Source: Tuctoria greenei (Eukaryota; Streptophyta; Magnoliopsida; Poales; Poaceae). Taken from it: a DNA stretch of 64,000 nt. Below are positions 20,336 to 31,114 of the stretch, in pieces. A program made the position numbers and the translations under genes. The notes under the pieces are model-generated. The model was not told the origin of the DNA, did no database searches, and saw nothing but the letters and a program-made list of their open reading frames with translations. The stretch lies in assembly GCA_036927565.1 (NCBI GenBank), contig JAYESD010000004.1, positions 92,446,942 through 92,510,941 of the forward strand. The letters run 5' to 3'. How positions within the stretch are numbered: position 1 is the stretch's first letter; every line of letters begins with the position of its first letter.

Positions 20336-22074
20336 ACAACCTCAGGGGACCTTCACTATCGAAGACTTCGGACCTAAATGCTACAAGTTCGGAGCAAATG
20401 AGTCTTCAACAAAACTCAATATCCTTTTGGTACATGTTCACAATCAAATTGTGTACATATACCAGGGGGCCAAGTGAAGATAAAGATGTTGAAGACAAAA
20501 AGTGAAATTCGCAAAAATTTGGGGATTTCATTCTTCTGGAGACAGGAGATTACATCTGGAGACAAGGGATTACAAAATTGAGGAAGAAGAAGAGAAAATA
20601 CAAGTGAGAGCTAAAGAGATGGTCCTAGACCCTATGGAAGAACTCGGCGACTTTCTGGGCGACCTCCGATACGCTGGCTCGGGTAGCTTCGCCTTCTACT
20701 TCGACGGGGCCTTCAAGCACCGGGTCCAGAGGAAATTGGGGGTTCCGGCTGGTGTAGCACGTCAGCACATACTCTGCGACGTTCTTCGCTAGGGATTGCC
20801 CCTCAACCTCCAGTTGGTCCGCGATGACATCGCCCACCTTGGAGAGCTTGCTACCTGCTGCACTCAACGCCTGCAGTGCAAGGTCCGGCTCCGGCTCCAG
20901 ATCATCCGGGCGCACGGGGCTGAAACCCATCGGCGTCAGCGCATCATTGGCCTTGCCCAGGAACTCCCAAATCTGTAGGGAGTCCGCCGTCCTCAAGCTC
21001 TTCATCTCTTCCAGGGATCTCTTGGCTGTCGTCAGTTCGGAATTCTCACGGGCGGGGCGCTCAACTTCTTTGGCGTTTTGCTGAATCTTTGCAGCAATCC
21101 ACCTCTCAAGTCTTCCGAGCTCCTCCTCCTGAAGGTGGATCTTGTTCCGACGATCGACCAGGTCCTTCTCCCTATCCTCCACTTTTTTCTCCCGGGCAAC
21201 AAGGGCACACTCGTATTCATAGAGTTCCTGCCCCCGCACTCAGGTCTTCTCCTCTTCCTCTTGGCAGCGCTCTTCCAACTTCTTGGTGTGCTCCTCGAGG
21301 CCCTTGTCAGCCAGAGCTACTTTCTCGGCGAGCTCCTCTTCCCTCCTCAGGACGTCATCCCGCAGTTCTAGGAGTTTCTGCTCTTCGTCCTCGAGCTGTC
21401 TCTCCCTCTCTTCAAGTGCCTCTCAGCGCTTGATGAGTGCAGTGTTGATGGCCTCAAGCTGTTCGTGCCGAGCATTGGCCGCGTCGTTGGAAGCTTTGGC
21501 CTGATCGTGGATCTCCCAGGATTGAGCGTCGAGGGCATGAGTCATGCTCTCCCTGTCATCCAGCAGCTTGCCCCAGTACTCCAGGCGGATCTTCTCCCTC
21601 TTGATCCACTCCTTGTCATCCGCTAGCCTCGACTGCGCCAGCTTGGTCTCAAAGTGGAGTCGGTTACGCCACCGCCTAAGGGTTTGGCGCTCCTCTTCAA
21701 GAGCCTTCTGTCGTGGAAGAAGACCAATTGGACATGACGCAGACTGGAGCAGGCGTTGTCGATAGACATCGACAGCGGGATGGGCTCCGGACCTGCTGGG
21801 ATCTCCTCCACTGGTTCCAGCGGGTCTTCACATACAAAAATTGGGTCCCACTCTACGAGAGCGGAACCCTGAGCTTCCAAGGCACTAGGGTCGTCCTCCG
21901 GGATGGCCTCAGTCGCCATCGAAGAAGGCCCCGCCGCCAAGTCTTCGTTCACCTCCTCGGGCCGGGGGCCAACGACTTCGCTTGGGCACTCCGGCTCGAC
22001 CGCAGGTACCTCCGACGTCGTCGCCTCCGGAGTAGGAGCTGCTACTGGCTCCGGCCGGGACACCTCTTCCGAGG

Positions 22075-22310
22075 GAGGCTCGAGCTCCATCGCCTCTTCA
22101 ACCACCGGCTCTATGACCGGCGCTCCAACAATAACCGGCTCAGCGGCCGGTGCTTCGGAGGTAACCGGCTCAACTGCCGGAACTACCTCGACTTCCGGCT
22201 CGCATGCCGGGGCTTCAGTCACCTCCGGCTCAACCGCCGGAGCTTCGACAATATCCGGCTCCGAGGCCGGGACTACTACTTTCTCCGGCTCAACAGCCGG
22301 AGCTTCCACC
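22075..22310 (-). repeat. 30-bp minisatellite coding a 10-residue Pro/Glu repeat
   Basis: CCGGCT recurs at exactly 30-base steps (about 22165, 22195, 22225, 22255, 22285) with related copies on both sides, seven or so in all. On the minus strand each unit encodes a decapeptide like VEAPAVEPEV. Units differ mainly at the last three residues. Such repeats expand by slippage while keeping frame. Confidence 0.85.
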
Positions 22311-22556
22311 ACTTCAGCACCAGGACCCAGAGCTTCAACATCTGAGACAAGTGCCGCTGGCGTGTCTTCACTCCCATGGTCCGGCGCTACCACGGGAACT
22401 TCTGTGGATGAGTCGAGGTTCATGACCACGACAGCTGGCGCCGGAGCTATCGCAGCCTCAGCCACCACCTGGGGCGGCACTGGGACAGGAACAGAAGCTC
22501 CCACGGCCTCAGACATCGTGGCCGAGGGTGGAGCTTCACTCCCCTTCTTGGGGACG

Positions 22557-22634
22557 CTGCAGAGGATGGACAAAGAAAATTAACAAACAATCGCTACAAT
22601 TAAAAAGTTAACCAAGGTAAAGATAAAAAATTAC
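22557..22634 (-). promoter_or_regulatory. Candidate intron in the antisense accessory gene (78 bp)
   Basis: On the minus strand the donor is CCAAG|GTAATT and the acceptor CCATCCTCTGCAG|CG. The segment is strongly T/A-rich, as plant introns are, while both exons are GC-rich. It contains an in-frame TAA. Removal joins ...RSLP to ..SVPKKG in the same reading frame, with a Ser codon split across the junction. Confidence 0.75.
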
Positions 22635-24085
22635 CTTGGAAGGCTTCTGCACCAGCTTGCGCGGAACCTCTTTCCTGGACGTTCCGGGCTGGCCACGGTC
22701 GGCGTAGAAGCTCCAGAAGGCCCCTTAGAACTTGTCGCAGCTACGGACGTTTCCCGGGTCGAGGCCCTCCTCGGTCGGGAGGAACCCCTGGACCTGGAGG
22801 CTCCCACTGTCCTGGGTGCCGGAGTCGTGCGCCCGGAGCTAGCACCCCAGGAGGGTTCCACCATGGAGACAGACGCGCTCCGGGAGGATCCCACTGCAGG
22901 ATGGGTATCGTCCCGGAAGGACCCCACTACGGGGTCAGTCGCCACGGTGGCAGAAGATCTTCTCCCCTGGGGAGAAGGGACCGAGGCGGGGGTAGCGGGC
23001 CTGACGGACCTTCCGTCAGCATATCGCAGCTTCCTCTTCCGGCTCTCCGGCTCATCCGCCAGCTCCTTACCCTTGCCGACGACCTCGGCCCTCGGCTGTG
23101 GGGTAGGGGCGGAGCCGTCTTCAGGTATCCCGGGGATCGCCACCTGGGTGGTTGATCTTCTCTCAATGGCACCAAAGTCGTCAAGTGCAGGCATCGTCCG
23201 CCGGAGCTCCCTGCTGAACTCCACTTCCACGTTCAGAGGGAGAAAGGCCGACGGCGGAGTCAAGTCATCACCATCGACGTCGATGCCGTGCTGGAATTTC
23301 TTGAGGTGGAACTCCAAGGTCTTCCCCACCATGATGGACTTCAACCCGGTCTCAACCCGGTCCTCGTCCATCATGTTGTTGAGGGCCCAAGCGAGCTTCT
23401 CCCTCCTCTTCAGCGGCGTCCACCTGTTGGCCAGGAAGTTGCAAAATACCGCTTGAGGGGTCAATCCCCCCTCCACACATTGGCGGATCCTGGTCAAGGC
23501 GGGGTCGAAAGCTTTCGCCAGCACCGGAACCTCACTCCAGATCGTCGTGTCGATGCCGGGCAGACCATCGGGCAGCTCCAACCGCTCATGCTCCTCCACC
23601 CTGACGACTATCCAATCTTTCTTCCAGTCACCCCACTTCCCGGAAGGGAATGACTAGAGGTACTTGAATGGGCACTTCTTGCGCTTCACAAAGTAGTAGA
23701 AGCCAAGATACTCATTGCTCCGGCCGGTGGTGTGGACGGTGAAGAAGGTCCAGAAGAGTTCGATGCAGGGGGGGATGCCCACCCACATCACACAAAAGTG
23801 GACAAAGATGGACACGAGGAGAATGGAGTGAGGGCCAAGGTGGTATAGCTGCAGACCATAGAAGTCTAGCAGCATCAAGAAGAAAGAAGAAAAAGGTGGG
23901 ATCAACCCCACCATGGCGTACTAGGAAAAGTACACCATTTCACCGGTGCGCTCCTTCTCGAAATGGAGCTCTCCGTCGGCACGGACCAAGTGGTTGAATA
24001 AGTCCGAGGACCACCCCATGAGGGCCCAGACCTTCTTCAAATCATTGTCGGTCTTCAAGCGACTCTCGCGCAGACCCAACTCCAT

Positions 24086-24617
24086 CGCGGCACAGCTAGG
24101 CAAGAGAAGAAGAGCGAAGCACGAGTTGGGAGTTTGAGCGCAAGATCAGATGAAAGGCGTAAAGAACTCCCGACGGTGTGCGCTTTCCTTCTCAAGTAAG
24201 CCCTCGCAACGCTTGGATGGAAACCGCAGGGAAGTCGAAGATACTACTCAAGAATTCAGCCCAACCGATGACAAGAGGGCCCGGGACCACCCCGACGATC
24301 AAGTCGAGGCACTTACCCAGGTGAACAGTTGTCATCACGCGGCGGGAAACCCAAAGGCGGCGGCCTGACAGGGCGCGCGGAACCGATACGGTTTTCGTAT
24401 CGGGAAACGGCGACCTTCAATTTCGTGAGATCCGCACGTCAAAGATCTCATCTGCCGCCTGAGATACGCCACGTGGCGGGATTTAACTGTAAATCTTTGC
24501 AAACGGCACCTTCGAAGACCCTTGAAGACCTAGTTCAAGAGTCGTACGGATGGACCCACCTCCGACGGAATGACTTCACCCCAGTGATCTTCCTCGGAGG
24601 TAAGTCCAGGGGGCCAC
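24086..24617. promoter_or_regulatory. Tat-C region between antisense gene and 3' LTR, with hairpin and G-rich tract
   Basis: This is the likely promoter region of the minus-strand gene; I see no clear TATA box. It holds a perfect 8-bp hairpin CCGATACG / CGTATCGG with loop GTTTT at 24383-24403. It ends in CCAGGGGG (24606-24613), the presumed plus-strand primer, four bases before the 3' LTR. No other ORF is supported. Confidence 0.6.
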
Positions 24618-25468
24618 TGTCGGTACCCTAAAAACCATACACCCCTTGAGGTTACAGAAATCTCAAAGGAAAGCCATCTACTTGGTTTGAAGACCCTCGG
24701 AGGCCCACTTGTCAGACATGACCGGACCCGCTTCTCCAACATGGTTAATCCCTGGGTCGCCACGTGTACGACTAACCCGGAGCTACCTCCCACAAGGGGG
24801 AAGCTCCGGACCACGTACCAAAACGGCACCTCCAGACTTAACCCCAGACCGAGATAAGCTCCAGACCTGACACGTGTCTGGTAGCCCCGGAGCTACCTGC
24901 TTCCCACAGCAAGCTCCGGAGCTGCCACGTGTCAAATCGTCGGACCTTCCAGCTTCTAATCTCCGGAAGACCTTGTAACGGCTTCGGATCTTCAAAGGAG
25001 AGTCAAGGACTTAAAGACCCAGTTAAGTGCCATTAATACCATATTAATGACACTCAATCGGACGATCTTAACACCAGTAATGGTGCTGCCAAAGCCCGTT
25101 ACAGGATCATTAAGAGCAATTAATCGTGTATCAATACCAGTAACCGCGAGGGCCACATGTCGGGCCAGGCTAGCTTGTAACGGCCTATCCTTGTACTATA
25201 AAAGGACAGGCCGACGATACACTCAGGGACGTTCACGGACGATCATACGCACCCCACGCGTTCGTGACAAGCTCTTACCACTAATACAACACCAACACAC
25301 CCGTGGAGTAGGGTATTACGCTTAGGCGGCCCGAACCACGTAAATCCTCGTGTCTCCTACATTACTTTGATTTTCACCTTCTTGAATCTTCGCGCACCCA
25401 CACCGAACCACAAACTCCTTCAACACTTTAGCAGTGTCGGGAGATCTGCCAGATCAAAACCACCGACA
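24618..25468 (+). repeat. Tat-C 3' LTR (851 bp)
   Basis: Same length and ends as the 5' LTR with 25 substitutions and no indel seen. TATAAAAG is at 25197-25204. The duplication GCCTA follows directly at 25469. Confidence 0.96.
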
Positions 25469-25473
25469 GCCTA
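25469..25473. repeat. Target-site duplication, right copy (GCCTA)
   Basis: Exact match to 12509-12513. After it the interrupted Athila integrase reading resumes. Confidence 0.95.
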
Positions 25474-25983
25474 CAAGACACACATTGGCATGTTTCCAAA
25501 CTTGTCTATGGGAAGACTTCCCAACTCCCTGTGTTGTTAGAACATAGATCTCATTAGGCCATGAAAATGTGGAATATGGATATCATCGAGGTTGGGAAGG
25601 ACCTTTTGAGGCAAATTTCTAATCTTGTTGAACGGAGGGATAAGGCGTATAATAGTGCCAATACTTATAAGATAAGAACCAAGAGATAGCACGACAATGA
25701 GATTATGCCAAAAGAGTTTAAGCCTGGAGATAAAGTTATTCTCTTTAACTCTAGTGTAAAACACTTCGGACATGGTAAACTACGAAGTAAATGGGAAGGA
25801 CCATTTATCATGATAGAAACCTCATCTCATGGAGCCATAACACTCCAAGATGATGAAGATCATCTATTTAAGGTAAATGGGCACTACCTGAAAATCTTCT
25901 TAGACTCTTACAAGGATTCAGAAAATGAAGTGAACGTGATAATATTAATTTATTTTCATCCCGTTCTTCCAAATTCCACATAA
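25474..25983 (+). pseudogene. Athila-like element H: integrase C-terminal part
   Basis: The text resumes YKTHIGMFP and continues degenerate, with a stop in the CCxNID block and frameshifts to 25700. A clean stretch then gives FKPGDKVILFNSSVKHFGHGKLRSKWEGPF and FKVNGHYLKIFLDS, the typical integrase tail of Athila elements. It ends at 25981-25983. Confidence 0.85.
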
Positions 25984-26294
25984 TTCCTTGAGGCCCAATA
26001 ACTAGGCCCATTATAAAAGTGATCCATATGGCCCGTGGAGATGTCCCACGAAACAAAAGTGCAATCAGAGCCAAACCCACATCGATCAAACCATAGGTTG
26101 AGTCGACTCCTTCCTGGTGCCGTCTCGATTATGTTTTTGCGGGTATTCTCCTTGTGTTATCCCAACAGACCATTCGTTGCTACAGATTGAATCTCTTCCT
26201 TGGCGACAATAAAAAGCAACGAATAGAGGGGTAGGACTTGCACCATTCCAGAGAAGGAACACCCTCTTCCACCTTTCACTAAGTCCCATCTACC

Positions 26295-27110
26295 ATGGCT
26301 AGCAAGGACATCATGCCCCATGTTTCCTCCAACTCAAAGTTCAACCTTAGTGGGGAGCCGATGCTGGCCAATGACAGAGATCCATTAGCCATTGAATCCA
26401 TTATGGTATTGGATGTGGCACCTATTGCCATGATCATGCCGCTTGGGAAACCATGTGGGCGTAGCCCCGCTTGTCATAGCGTGGCTCACTCGCTCTATCC
26501 TTGTAGAGCGCCGATGAAGTCTCAAACAAATACACGACATCCATTGATGACGGCTCTCAAGCCAACCGTTGCTAATCTTTTCCGTGGAAAATACAAAGTC
26601 CATCCCTCGCTTCTGTCCGGCAAGAAGTACACGAGCACTCTCAAGACGAAAAAGTACGACTTAGTGAGCCACCACTACGAGTCGCCTACACGCATCTTGT
26701 TGGAACCGATAAATGATCGTTTCATAATCCTTAGAGTGAGAACGCCTATGGGTCATGCAAAGGGTCTGTACAAGTGTGTGTACATGGAAGACATGGATGA
26801 ATCATTGGGATCGTCTCCCTCCAGGATGTGGCGTCACCTCTCACCACATGCTATAAAGAGGCATGCGCCCCAATTCCAAAGCAGTGATGAGAAATCTCCA
26901 CACGCCAATGCGGCGTAGCTAGCTAAAGAACTAGCAAGTATTTGTTCGAAGAACAAAAAGCTAGCGCGCACGGTGGTCGAAGAATGCATCGAGAGGGCGA
27001 AGCTCAAAGATTACATTGAAGCCCTTAGGGAGGATATTGATAGTGTCTGCCGTGGCAAAAGTGCCCAACTTAGGTGCTTATGCAAGGGCATGGGGATGTT
27101 GAACATCTAG
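26295..27110 (+). pseudogene. Athila-like element H: downstream ORF of unknown function, one stop
   Basis: I do not recognise it. ATG 26295 opens a frame of 207 codons to TAG 26916-26918; the same frame continues for 63 more codons (LAKELASICSKNKKLA, KLKDYIEALREDI, SVCRGKSAQLRCL) to TAG 27108-27110, giving about 270 residues in all. The middle is basic (LFRGKYKVHPSLLSGKKY, SHHYESPTRILLEPIN). The end looks alpha-helical and charged. No signal peptide or membrane segment is visible. Its place between integrase and 3' LTR is where Athila elements carry their third, env-like ORF, but nothing in the sequence supports an envelope function. Confidence 0.6.
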
Positions 27111-28666
27111 AAGGCACCATAAGTAGACATCCCGCTTAGGCCTTGGGTGCTTACCTCTTAGTTTGTTTGATTTTTTTATTTCAATATTTGTAATTCAACA
27201 ATGTAAGCACCCTCTTTTTTAATTTAATAAAGTGAACATACCATTTAATCTAACACTTGTAAAATTCCTCCTTTTACTTTATCCTGTGTACCATAAAGTT
27301 TCCAAGAAACAAGTGCCGAGGAGGAGTCCCATCAGAATTTCGTGATGAACAGATTACTCATTTCACCGAGAATAAATCGCAAGCAAATACACGAGACAAC
27401 ACGATGAAGCAGGAGGCGAGAGGAGCCGACCAATGATTTGCCGAGATGTTTGTTCGGAAGCCCTGGTCGTGGGACCTCTCAGCTTCGATTTGCTACAAAG
27501 TGTCAGTTTGAATCTCTTAGTTCCTGTTCGGTATGATTCACTGCGAATTGAATTGAAATTTTTGATGCATTCATGTAAAACTTCTCTAAAATCAACTCAA
27601 ATTAAAATGAATAATTTCATTTTGCTTAAATTTGAGATTAGTATACCTTGTTTTTGATTTCATCATCATCCATGATTCTGGACCTACATCCTTAATTCAG
27701 GAAAACATGTCATCTAAATATTTGATTAGTGAGATATGGTGAATAAATAAAACCATGGATAAAACTCTCGTTGCTTGAATTTGATTTTGTTTTTCATGCA
27801 TTTTGGGACTTATAAGGTTTTGCTTTCCTCTCTCATTGGAATTTAAATACCCACCAAGGCCATATGATACAATTATTGAAAATTACATGCATATGCCACT
27901 TTGTATTTTCGTTGAACTTTGTCAAACTATTGACCCTATTGAGTGAGTTGCATGAAATCATTGATTAGGAATTTCTTGTGGACTCCACCAATAATTATAT
28001 TTCCATAATTTTTACACATCCACCATCAAAAGATACTCTATGCAAATTATTGCAAAATCCCCTCTCATTAAAAAGATGCACAAGAGGGAGTAGAAGGAAC
28101 GGCTATAAGAGCTCTCAAAAAAAGATAGAGCCAATAAGTAACCATGCTTCATCCTTGCATAAAAAGAGGGTTATCAAACAGGGGTTATCATCTTTATCCA
28201 CCATCCACCAACAACCATAAAGTGCACAAGAATTTTCTTAGTCATTTGTTTGTATTGCATAGTCCTCTCATAAGGATCTAGTTTTTGACTTAGTAATATA
28301 TGAATTGCAAGTGTGCTGCTCTTTATACTTACCAAGCTCCACAAAAAGCCATATATAGTTGTTAGTACAAAAGTGGCAAATCCATGCCAAGGTGAAGATT
28401 CAAACACTTCGAGAGTATTGAGAGACTCCAATTGAGAGTAAAAAGGCAATATCCTTCTGACTTTCGAAATATAGCAATCTTCAAAATGCATTCAATTGTT
28501 TCAACCAAGATGATGTGGTAGCCACACAAGAAAGGGTTCATGAACAAAGGTATGAGTTGAAATACTCTGTATACTTATTTCATACTCATAGCAAAAAAAT
28601 TATCTTAGCACTTAGTTCTTCTTGCCTTCACTTGAGAACGAGCAAATGGCCAAGTGTGGCGGAGTT
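27111..28666 (+). other. Element H 3' internal non-coding region
   Basis: AT-rich, with no ORF I can support. Long untranslated 3' regions are normal in Athila elements. It ends CCAAGTGTGGCGGAGTT|TGTTGAGGG, a degraded polypurine tract followed by the LTR start. Confidence 0.65.
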
Positions 28667-29558
28667 TGTTGAGGGTCCTTAAATGCTAAATTTGATCATA
28701 AATTCACCTCATAAAAATATAAAAATGAGAACACGATATAGTGGTAAGGGATAATACTAACCAATTCTAGAAGTGTTAGTGTCTACTTGCATCCAGATGA
28801 ATTAAGCCCCAAATACCAAGAAACACAGAGGGCAATTCTAAAAGTTACCTTTTGTCCAATCAAGCGATGACACATGGCATCACATGGATCCACAGACCCA
28901 TTCCTTAGCGTATCCGAAGCAATCCAACGTCGATTCATGCAGGGAGAAGGTCAAGGCTCAAGAATCAGTGACCAGGAGAAAGCAAAGTCTAACGGGGGCC
29001 AAGACCAAGTCGGCGGAGCCCTAGACTCGGCTGACTCTTTCCTGGTGCCGAACTCAGTCTTCTTCCACGTGTCGAATCCCTGTGGCTCCCTAAAGGTGGT
29101 GAGGACTGATTCACATGCTAATTCTTGCGCCAAACCAACTGAACTCGTGTATAAATAGCCCTCCTTACTCCCTCACTTCACATACCATGAGTTTGAGTTT
29201 ATAATACCACTCCAAAGGGTTAGTGCAGCCCTAGTGGCCAGACAAATAGAAGGAGAGTGAGGAGGATCTAGGACGAGGTAGCTTGGGCTTGTTAAGTCCC
29301 TCTTCCACACTTGTACCTTTACGGAAGTTCAGTCGGAATCAAGTGTGACTTTCATGAATTCAATACAAGTTTGATTTCTATTTTATTGGATTTGCTTTCG
29401 TAGCTGCTTGCGGTTCACTGCTTTAATATATTAGAGGCTCTAGTCATAGCTTTGCATTCAAAACGATTAGAGTCGTGAATTAGAAATTAAACATGGTGCT
29501 TAGGTTTGAATTCATTAGCGGATATCTTCTAGACCCACAGGTTCAAGAGGTAGGCAAT
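28667..29558 (+). repeat. Element H 3' LTR, truncated by element K
   Basis: It starts TGTTGAGGGTCC. A TATA box TATAAATAG lies near 29148, and the GATGACACATGGCATCACATGGATC block is shared with the opposite-strand LTR at 29559-31114. Only about 410 bp follow the TATA box against about 1,070 in that LTR, so the 3' part is missing. The end at 29558 is the junction with element K. Confidence 0.7.
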
Positions 29559-31114
29559 TGTTGGTATTTTTTAACACCACTGATCATCTCTAGTAAGAGA
29601 TGAGGTCTGCAAGTGCATAGAAGATACCGTTGTATCATTTCACCCATGAGTATTCCCATGGGTATTGTATTTATCCCAAAGGAAGGCGATGAAGTAAAGT
29701 ACACACTACTCTTATGATCAAGCTATGGGATATAAATTAGTTATCATGACAGGGGTAAGTTGATAATGTGGGTAATGTGACACAAACCTAAGCAATCTAT
29801 TCTAAAAGGGTAAATAGGTCCTAGTGAAGATTAGACTTACAGTTGGTGAGTTGCCCCTACAATGCTTCTAGTATACATATACATAGCCTAAGTTAGGTAC
29901 TAATGAGCATGTCAAAGGTGAATCCTTATGCTAAGTTGTTCAACTCATCAGGCACTGGTTTACCCCGAGCAATACTAGGACGACTCCCGCCAAGACCCTG
30001 TGGCACAGCCGAACGTGGAGGATTACAAAGGACGGGTAGTGCTGTCACCACCTACTGCCTACCTCTTCAATCTGTGAGTCCACGAGACATTCAATGCTAC
30101 TTAAGTATCATAGCACCATGCTAGCATACTAAGAAAATACCTTAGGAGCCGCGACACAAGCCATCCTAAAGCAATGAACTAAATCATCGTTAAAACCAAT
30201 GTTGATACATAACATATTTATTCATATTAGCATGATCATATCATAACTACATAGACTATAGTGGGGGTTTATAGTGTTTATGTTAATAATATATTAACGT
30301 TAAGTCATGATCATAAAGACTATTCCTAACACATAAATGGAATTCACAATGAAAGAAAAAACGCTTCACCCTAGCATATGTATAATGGAAGACTAAAGAT
30401 TATATATTTACTATGCATAATGTTACAAATACAAGAAGGGATACACAAACCATGCCTTTCCCAATTTGGTATCAGGAAGAGAGACTCCCTCTACTCCTTT
30501 CCCAAATTGGAATTGTGAGACTCTCCTCTCTACAGCCTAACTACTCTAAGGACTAAGAAAAGTAGTGTAAACAATAGAATGATGCTCAAGTGGTGTGTGT
30601 TGAAGTGAGGGTAGGGTGTCCTATTTATAGCTGGAGAAGGTTCGGTTCAGGCCACAATTAGCGTGTGAATAAGTCTTCATCGCTATCAAAGCACCATAGG
30701 AAGTCGACTCATGGAAAAAGACCGAGGATGGCGTGAAGAACAAGTCGACCGAACAGGGGGTTCGACCGACCTAGTCATTGCGCCATTTCTCATGTGCTTT
30801 CTCCAGGTCACTGACTGGTGGGTCCCTTGAATGATGTGGGTGAAACACCATTTGATCTCCTCGGATACGTCATTTTGTGGAATATTTGATTCATGTGATG
30901 CCACGTGTCATCGATTGATTGGCTAGGATAGTAATTTTTACTATTGCTCCCCATACTTTGCCTCAATTCCTATATAAAAAGTTTGCATGCACTATTTTTT
31001 CATGGACAAGTGGAAATAGGTCAAGTAGAAAGGTGATGTTTGCAGGAAATGATATATCTTTCACCTAATGGAGTTATATTGACAGGTGAAATTTTTATAT
31101 AACATCCGTCAACA
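29559..31114 (-). repeat. Element K: minus-strand LTR related to element H LTR
   Basis: Reading the minus strand it starts TGTTGACGG at 31114, preceded by GGATGAGTT as in H (GGCGGAGTT), and ends AATACCAACA at 29559. The TATA box is CTATAAATAG, 30630-30621. Blocks shared with the H LTR include CCAATCAATCGATGACACGTGGCATCACATG and TCAGTGACCTGGAGAAAGCA (shown here in part). Length is 1,556 bp. Because element interior lies on its upstream (high-coordinate) side, this is K's 3' LTR. Confidence 0.7.

Larger units (their letters stand above)
19362..20624 (+). other. Tat-C spacer between pol and antisense gene, with hairpin array
   Basis: I see no gene. Besides the hairpin at 19447-19468 there are four short hairpins of CGGAGCT...AGCTCCG type (20093-20111, 20216-20233, 20286-20303, 20318-20335), each with a stem of 6-7 bp and a 4-5 base loop. 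Their repeats share the context TGCCGGAGCTACC.AGCTCCGAC. The segment would be the 3' flank of both pol (plus) and the accessory gene (minus). Confidence 0.8.
20625..24085 (-). pseudogene. Tat-C antisense accessory gene (gene-23-like; PF04195-like N-terminus)
   Basis: Unknown function. ATG at 24085, beginning MELGLRESRLKTDNDLKKVW as in Tat-D. The first exon region (24085-22635) has stops at 23921-23923 and 23654-23656 but one frame, with blocks EMVYFS, GLIPPFSSFFLMLLDFYGLQ, FPSGKWGDWKKDW and ANRWTPLKRREKLAWALNNMMDED, then a Ser/Arg/Pro-rich region with basic clusters (ESRKRKLRY, RSRGSSRPRR). A 78-bp intron (22557-22634) leads in frame to exon 2: a Pro/Glu repeat region, then a frameshift near 21720 and a long Glu/Lys/Leu heptad-like coiled coil (21700-21000) with TGA stops at 21423-21425 and 21240-21242, both consistent with CGA decay. 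The end is at 20625. The layout resembles maize Grande gene 23, reported to encode a nuclear protein; identity here is inferred. Confidence 0.8.
12514..25468 (+). mobile_element. Tat-C: complete Tat-lineage Ty3/gypsy element (Grande/RIRE2-like)
   Basis: The element is 12,955 bp long with two 851-bp LTRs that start TGTCGG and end CCGACA, flanked by GCCTA. Internal order is primer site, gag, protease-RT-RNase H-integrase, a hairpin-rich spacer, a large minus-strand accessory gene, a G-rich tract and the 3' LTR. By hand alignment the LTRs differ at 25 positions (20 transitions, 5 transversions), about 97.1% identical. At 1.3e-8 substitutions per site per year, a commonly used grass rate, this suggests insertion about 1.1 million years ago. 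Stops in gag and pol mean it could now move only with help from another element. Confidence 0.96.

Noticed and set aside
21713..23653. Plus-strand ORFs opposite the antisense gene (about 210, 226 and 209 codons)
   Set aside because: They are complements of the Pro/Glu and Ser-rich coding repeats; no family resemblance, whereas the minus strand shows conserved blocks and an intron.
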